In this document: positions 58,700 to 64,000 of the stretch, piece by piece
Layout of the letters: every line of letters begins with the position of its first letter
Numbering within the stretch: the first letter of the stretch is position 1
NCBI GenBank assembly: GCA_012845835.1
Contig: JABAKD010000023.1
Coordinates: 3,374,697-3,438,696 of the forward strand
Reading direction: 5' to 3'
Source: Undaria pinnatifida
Taxonomy: Eukaryota; Sar; Phaeophyceae; Laminariales; Alariaceae
Length of the DNA: 64,000 nt
Notes under the pieces: generated by a model
Database searches by the model: none
What the model saw: the letters and a program-made list of their open reading frames with translations, nothing else
Told to the model about the DNA's origin: nothing
Made by a program: the position numbers and the translations under genes

Positions 58700-60600
58700 T
58701 CGGCTTCTATATTTGTCTTCACCAGTTACCCCAAACACCAGGTTCCCCCAGCGACAACCCTCCTCTTAGGGTTTTACTGCTACGAAATATGCTATATATA
58801 CATTGAGCAAGCTGAAATGGTGTGTGTGGGGGGGGTGTCTGTCCTGCCCCTCCCCCCCCGCCACCCCGGATGAGTACGCCTCCCCTACCTCCATAAAAAA
58901 CAGCGGGAGGGAAGAGGGAGAGGAGGAGTCGCTCGCTCCTATTCCCCTGTTGCTTAACTCTCCCCCACCCACACAAACTAAAAGGCCATCGACCTACCCA
59001 CCCGTCGCAGCCCGCTAGAAGTGAAGCGCCTCCCCGCCCGAGACCGAGATTTTCACCACCCCCGCGTCCTGTTATGTCATGACCGTTAAGGTTCCGATAG
59101 CAGTTCCCCACGCGGTCGTTACATTACCCGGCAGAGGAAACATCCACAAATCCCATGCCGCCCAATCTAGTCCCTTGTCTCGGCTGTCACGCAAACTCCC
59201 GTGCCCCGTGCTCCAACACATATGACACGCAAACCAGCTCCTCCAAGTTCGCATTAACGCACACCGTAAACGAGTCTGACGACCACCTTCCATTTATATA
59301 TATTACGGCCTCCGGTACCCCTCTCTGGGCCAAATCTGTCGCGCCGCCTATTCTCCTTGAATGAAACGCGACTTCTTCATACGTAAGACTCGCCCCCGCG
59401 CCTCTCCCTCCTCTGTCCACCTCTCCTTTACCCTTGCAATGCCATCCTTCAAGCACTGGGATGCCCGTCCCCTCGACCAAACCTCCCAACCATCCCTTCC
59501 CATAGTCGATGAAATCAAGGACGCTTCTTCAGTTAAATCTCCGTTACCGTACAACCTTAAACGCTCCACTAATAAACCCCGACAGCCGCTATTTCTCCTT
59601 CCCCCGCACGCCCTGGGTGCTTGATCTGACCAGTACCTCTCTCTTCCTCCCTTGGTCTCCCCTAGATCCCTTCAATCTTACCTCCACTTCGTTTGTTTGA
59701 TGTATTTTGCTTCCTACGAACTACTGAGTCATCCCACGATAGGGGTTGCACTTTTTGCGCCAAAAAGTCCCTGGGCGATTGAGTTCCTCATGTGAGGAAC
59801 TGCCGGTCAATGAAGTAATTTCCCGAGTACATATTGTTGTAGGACTAAGGCATAAAGGCTTGGTCGGGTTGCGCGAACGAATGCCTTCGAAGTCATTTTT
59901 CGCGTGAGATATTGAGTTCCTCACGTAAGGAGCTCAGAGACGTTCTGCTGCAACCCTCTCGTGGGATGGCTCTACTCGTATTCCCCGAAGAACGCCATAT
60001 CCCCCCCCCTCAAAAAGCGTACTTCATGGAACACCCATTTTACATTGGCAAACATTTCCGATGCTCGCAACCTACAAGAACACCATAGCGCAAGGCCAAT
60101 CCATAACATGCCCCCCATGCCAGAACGCTCTCCTGCATCTCCGTCAGCATTCCCCCACGTCAAAGGCCTTGTCACGTTCTGCTCACTGCCCATACCCACG
60201 TGCGACATCTTGATACCTTCCCTGACAGATTTGATCGAACGGTTGCCCACGGGCATTGATAACCCCAACAACTGGTCATGGTTAAAATTTACCGCCACCA
60301 ACTTCCCTACTAAGGTCGACTCCTGGTTCCCTTTCTCTGGGCAACAGCAGTAGTCTAGACTATACCCATTAACTCGATCGATTCCCCTTACAGGTCCATC
60401 TCTGTCTTTCCGCAGCGCCAGCACCCCTTTTTAGTTGAAAGACCGCCCGCTCGAACGCACATCCTCCAATTCGCCTCGTAACTTGTTCGAGTCGAAGTTG
60501 AAACTCTTGCAAATGCGTACCATCTCGCAATATCTCCGAACACATGAGCTGCTGCCCCGTTCCCAACTGCTGCACCTCAATTTGACACAACTATCGACCC
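58700..60600 (-). mobile_element. tyrosine-recombinase element remnant (fossil)
   Basis: On the - strand, pieces of one tyrosine recombinase appear in order. A core-binding N-terminal part (ARVSTSTRTSYEANWRM) lies near 60,450-60,560. A middle part (LVAVNFNHDQLLGLSMP, RPLTWGN, CRLRASEMFANV, LRGGDMAFF) lies at 59,972-60,330. A catalytic C-terminal part (HSRRIGGATDLAQRG, GRWSSDSF) lies at 59,190-59,490. Such recombinases occur in Crypton-like and DIRS-like elements; I cannot tell which. The gene is broken in several places, one of them being a MITE inserted at 59,726-59,972. Confidence 0.7.
59726..59972 (-). mobile_element. MITE with GAGYCATCCCACGA ends inside the recombinase remnant
   Basis: This 247-bp element runs from GAGTCATCCCACGA to TCGTGGGATGGCTC and is flanked by TACT on both sides (59,722-59,725 and 59,973-59,976), a 4-bp target duplication. 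It is a near-full-length match to 1,992-2,241 in reverse. The better-kept ends define the family's terminal repeats. No coding sequence is present. Confidence 0.8.
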
Positions 60601-62742
60601 TAAAGGGGCGGCTCTCCTCTTCGGCCCAGTGCCCAACCCGACCCCCCCGCCGCTGCCATCGACGTGGTTGCCCAAGAACCGGTGTCCGCGGCTCGCTTGG
60701 TTGGCCCTCGCCACGTCGCGGAGCTCATTTCTTCGCCGACTCGTCTCTCCCCTCCCCCCCTCCCCCCCCAACCTTTCTCCCCCCCTTCTCTTCTCGCTTT
60801 TTTTGCTTTACCGAGCGGGCGGAAAATATCTGAGGCGAACTGCCTTGAACCTGTCAACGTGATGACGTTACCAGAACCTTGGGGTGTCGTTAGAAGTACT
60901 TCTTTCAGCTCGTGGGGTCTAATTAACGCGATTCTTCGCCATTGCCGTTTCCCAGTCGCGCATGCTCTTAGTTGATGCGTTCTTCATGTGTCCCGACCTG
61001 GTCCAGTAGTGTCGACAACGCTGAGATACCGGCGCGCATGGTGTAAACCCAAAGCCCTTGAGATCGACAGTGAAATAACCTTTATCGATAAGGGCCAAGA
61101 ATTTGACATCACAACGTCGAAGCTACGCCAAGTACCACGGGTGTTTAGAATGAAGTTTGACGTCTTTGCCGTGTTGGATACAGTTCACCGTTTGACGGCT
61201 ACCCTATCGCTCTGCGAATCACACAGTGTTGTCGTATAGACACTACACATGAAACTTCCTCTTTGCGACTAGAAAAAAAGTTTCAGGTCTAAACGGGCGC
61301 TTAACCGCGTCCGAATGCATGATTAAATGTACATTTTATTATTCATTTGTAACTTTACACGCGTTACATTTGCTTTCAAGCATTAATATAACCTGAACGG
61401 CCGAAAAGTCTAAACAAAAATAGCCGACCCGAAAATGGCGGAGGGTTTTTTCATACAGGGTAGGAAGTAAACGTCGGTGAAATAACGGAAGAAAAAACAG
61501 AAAAGTCATTGGTTATCGTCCTCTGCATGACTGGAATACGATGCAAGGTTGTCTCACAGGCTTAAGTGAAGGGCTGCCAGCCGAGAGAAAATCATCCTTA
61601 TAAATCGTACAAAAACTGACTCATCGAAAAATTCCAGATGGTTGCCAAACTTTTTTTTTGTTTGGCCGCGACACACTTAGCAAGAAGTAACTTACTGCGC
61701 AGCAATACTTATTCGCGTATCCATGATTCATATACTCTCGACGAATTAAACTATGCATCGCGAGCACCACATAAAAGGACAATCCATCACCCTCTAGTAC
61801 AATTTTGTTCAATTAGCACATAAGAAGAAAAAAAAAGTACTCCAATGATGATTAAAGGCACATTCGTTTGTATGCCGTTAACACATTCGCGACAAAGCTG
61901 GGATGAGAGTACCAGCGAATCAAGGAACACCCCACCACAGCAAAGTTAATACAGAAATATGAATTTTCTCCACCACTAGCGTATGTTCGACCTAACAAAT
62001 TGAAAGGTGATCTTGGCCGCGACACACGGCCTTCACACCGAGCCGTATAACATCGTGACAAATCAATCCCAACCACGCTATAACAAGCGAAAGAGACCAA
62101 TGTTCACCAATGGAATTTCACGTTCTACCTGTCGTTGCGAATATATCTCCATCAAATGCGCCTCAAAAATACACAGTACATCTACACAACTGCATACCCG
62201 GCGCGATGTAGCAGCCGCACCCTTCGCATCTGATTTGTCAATGCTATCGTACGTGTATTAACGCTCGTGCAACCTGATGACGGCTTCGTCCCACAACAAG
62301 ACGGTCAACGGGCGTACTAGCTTCTAAGCTCTCTACAACTAGTAAACTGTAGACGTCCGAGATGGACATCGCGCGCAGAGCTATCATTAATACTAGCGTA
62401 ACAAGCCTTAAACGCAGAAGCAGACCAAGATACGCCAAGAACACTTCGCAATAATCAGGCCAGACCCACCTCAAACAGACACGATTTAAACGAACGATGA
62501 GGTTGGGACACTAAGAGCCCCTACGCCCGGCAAGAAGCCGCCATTTCGGTTCACATCTTTGGCCGTCTTCAAAAGGAGCATTTCAACGCACCTAATGTCA
62601 AAATATGTAGGACCTCTTGCGAATGACGCAGAACAGCAGACTGTACTACATGATGCAGGGACTTCAAGTAAGTTCCCCAATAACTAAGAAAGAGCATATA
62701 ACTGGACAATACCAATTTAAACATGGTACACCGCGAAACTTT
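60601..62742. other. no gene recognised
   Basis: C-rich tracts lie near 60,750-60,790. Short readings have no known motif. The last ~150 bp weakly match the sequence downstream of the arm EsV-1-7 genes (GCGTCATTCGC near 62,620). Confidence 0.45.
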
Positions 62743-63645
62743 TCAGTATAAACACTCAGCTTTCACACATAACGAGGCCCCCCGTTCGGCACTGAACGAT
62801 GAGCTGGACGAGGTGTTTCTTGTGGGATCAGATCCTACAGTGCAGGACAGCCCCTCGCGGAGGCGGCCATGAGCGGGGCAGTGGGTGGGCTGCGTCTCCG
62901 CGATCCCCCATCTTGCAACCGCTCGGCAACCAGTAACCTCACACCTTTGCTTGAAATCAACAACCAAACCGGCCGGCAAGCTGTTCTTGTGTTGAGAGCA
63001 TACAGATCCCGAACAATCCGATATAACCCCCCACCGCGGCCATCCGGTGCAGGAGTGGTGAGAACAATGCTTGCTCCGCACGTCAAGCATATAATTGTCG
63101 GCATGTTGCTTGCAGTACACGCCTGTCTTGCTGCCGAGGACGTTGAAGCTCGGGACCTTCGTGCACGTGCCGTGTGAACAACGTCTGCTGCGCACGTCAA
63201 CCATGCCATCCTCCGCGTGTTGTTTGCAGTACACTGCCGTCTTGGTGCCAACTACGTTGTAGCGAGGGCGGTTTACGCACAAGTCTACCGAACATGGCTT
63301 GTTGCGAACGTTCACCATGGAATCGTCGGCATGTCGTTTGCAGTATACCGCAGTCTTACCGCCAACAACATTGAAGCTTGGTACTTTCGTGCACGTGAGA
63401 TGTGAACAGCGCCTTCTGCGTACCTCTACCATGCCATCATCTGCATGTTTTTTGCAATACACTGCCGTCTTGCTGCCGAATATATTGAAGCTCGGTCTCG
63501 TTGAACACGAGTCGTGTAAGCAACGCCTGCTGGTTACATCCACCATGCCGTTGTCACCATGTGTCTTGCAGTACTTTGGAGTCTTGCTGCCGGCGACGTT
63601 GAAGTTCGCCTGCTTCATGCAAGTGTCACGCGAACAACGCCCCAT
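62743..63645 (-). CDS. EsV-1-7 repeat protein, third locus (300 aa)
   Basis: Same family as the arm genes but with seven units instead of eleven. Units 1-5 are canonical (for example CSHLTC, PSFNVVGG, YCKRH, DSMVNV). Unit 6 (KHCSHHSC ... VCSQH) is divergent and aligns with unit 10 of the arm genes. Unit 7 (CEVTGC ... HCPAH) aligns with their unit 11. It ends in a Ser-rich tail and KAECLY. All C-X4-C and C-X2-H pairs are intact, so this copy is cleaner than either arm copy. The start context GGCTGTTATGGGGCG is shared with them. It is read from a single exon. The family's biochemical function is unknown; some members act in brown-algal development. Confidence 0.85.
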   Translation of the reverse strand: MGRCSRDTCMKQANFNVAGSKTPKYCKTHGDNGMVDVTSRRCLHDSCSTRPSFNIFGSKTAVYCKKHADDGMVEVRRRRCSHLTCTKVPSFNVVGGKTAVYCKRHADDSMVNVRNKPCSVDLCVNRPRYNVVGTKTAVYCKQHAEDGMVDVRSRRCSHGTCTKVPSFNVLGSKTGVYCKQHADNYMLDVRSKHCSHHSCTGWPRWGVISDCSGSVCSQHKNSLPAGLVVDFKQRCEVTGCRAVARWGIAETQPTHCPAHGRLREGLSCTVGSDPTRNTSSSSSFSAERGASLCVKAECLY

Positions 63646-64000
63646 AACAGCCTCGGATTCTGGTCGTTATGTCGTCAGCATAAAAGATGTCCACAGCTGA
63701 GCTGCGCACACCACCTGTAGATCGTGAATTCAGCGAAACGCAACCTGGTAGGTTTGAGCGTCACAAACAAGTAGTTGTTTCAGGGTTGATATACCGAGGG
63801 ATTTACTTAACGTAACAGTATCCAGCATTAGCTCGCGCATCGCCGCCGAATGTTTACCCACAGGATAGCGGTTACACCGTGATTGACAGACTTGCTAGAA
63901 TGACGTAAGGGTGCAATATTCACAGTTCGCGTGCCGAATATGACGCTATTGGACCGGACGTAGAACCGAACCATACGGGGTCAGAAGCGGCAATTCATGT
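63646..64000 (-). promoter_or_regulatory. upstream region of the third EsV-1-7 gene
   Basis: Diverged match to the upstream regions of the arm genes: GTGAATTCAGCGAAACGCA against GTAAATTAAGCGAAACATA, GAGCGTCACAAAC against GAACGTCACAACT, and GTTGATATACCGAGG. It runs off the window edge. Confidence 0.4.

Noticed and set aside
58719-59111. Gly-rich 130-codon reading
   Set aside because: Low-complexity C-rich DNA read in reverse, with no domain.

Overview
This is a repeat-rich eukaryotic window with no prokaryote-like operons. The best clue to the organism is three open genes for tandem-repeat proteins that fit the EsV-1-7 cysteine motif (C-X4-C-X16-C-X2-H-X12). This motif is known from the brown-algal IMMEDIATE UPRIGHT family and from phaeovirus EsV-1, so I infer a brown alga or a close stramenopile relative. 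No other host gene could be supported. Almost everything else is repeats and remains of mobile elements.

The dominant structure is a large imperfect palindrome. The left arm (about 547-16,606, possibly extending further left) matches the reverse complement of the right arm (about 24,574-43,590). An 8-kb spacer holds a decayed Ty1/copia element (17,341-24,239). The arms are old: they differ by roughly 10-15% where I aligned them by eye and carry many private insertions, and several insertion sites are filled in one arm and empty in the other. Each arm carries one EsV-1-7 gene at the mirrored position (12,231-13,589 on + and 27,362-28,720 on -), both open over 452 codons. A third, shorter paralogue (62,743-63,645, -) lies near the right edge with related flanks.

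The arms are built from older repeats. These include GGAACTTC-type minisatellite blocks flanking a core, with a third direct copy at 43,780-45,450, and a module array with a recurring CAGGAGGTTGATCGACGAG-like motif. There are also several short mobile elements: a 247-250-bp MITE with GAGYCATCCCACGA ends, a ~175-bp element starting TGTWGACCCTG, and a ~150-200-bp poly(A)-tailed element.

Right of the palindrome (43,600-64,000) are a TAG microsatellite, C- and G-tract repeats, a Ty3/gypsy integrase scrap, a LINE C-terminal tail with a nested set of 3' ends, a degenerate satellite, a broken tyrosine-recombinase gene split by the MITE, and the third EsV-1-7 gene. Gene models are single-exon readings; introns and untranslated ends cannot be confirmed without transcripts. 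All similarity figures are estimates by eye.
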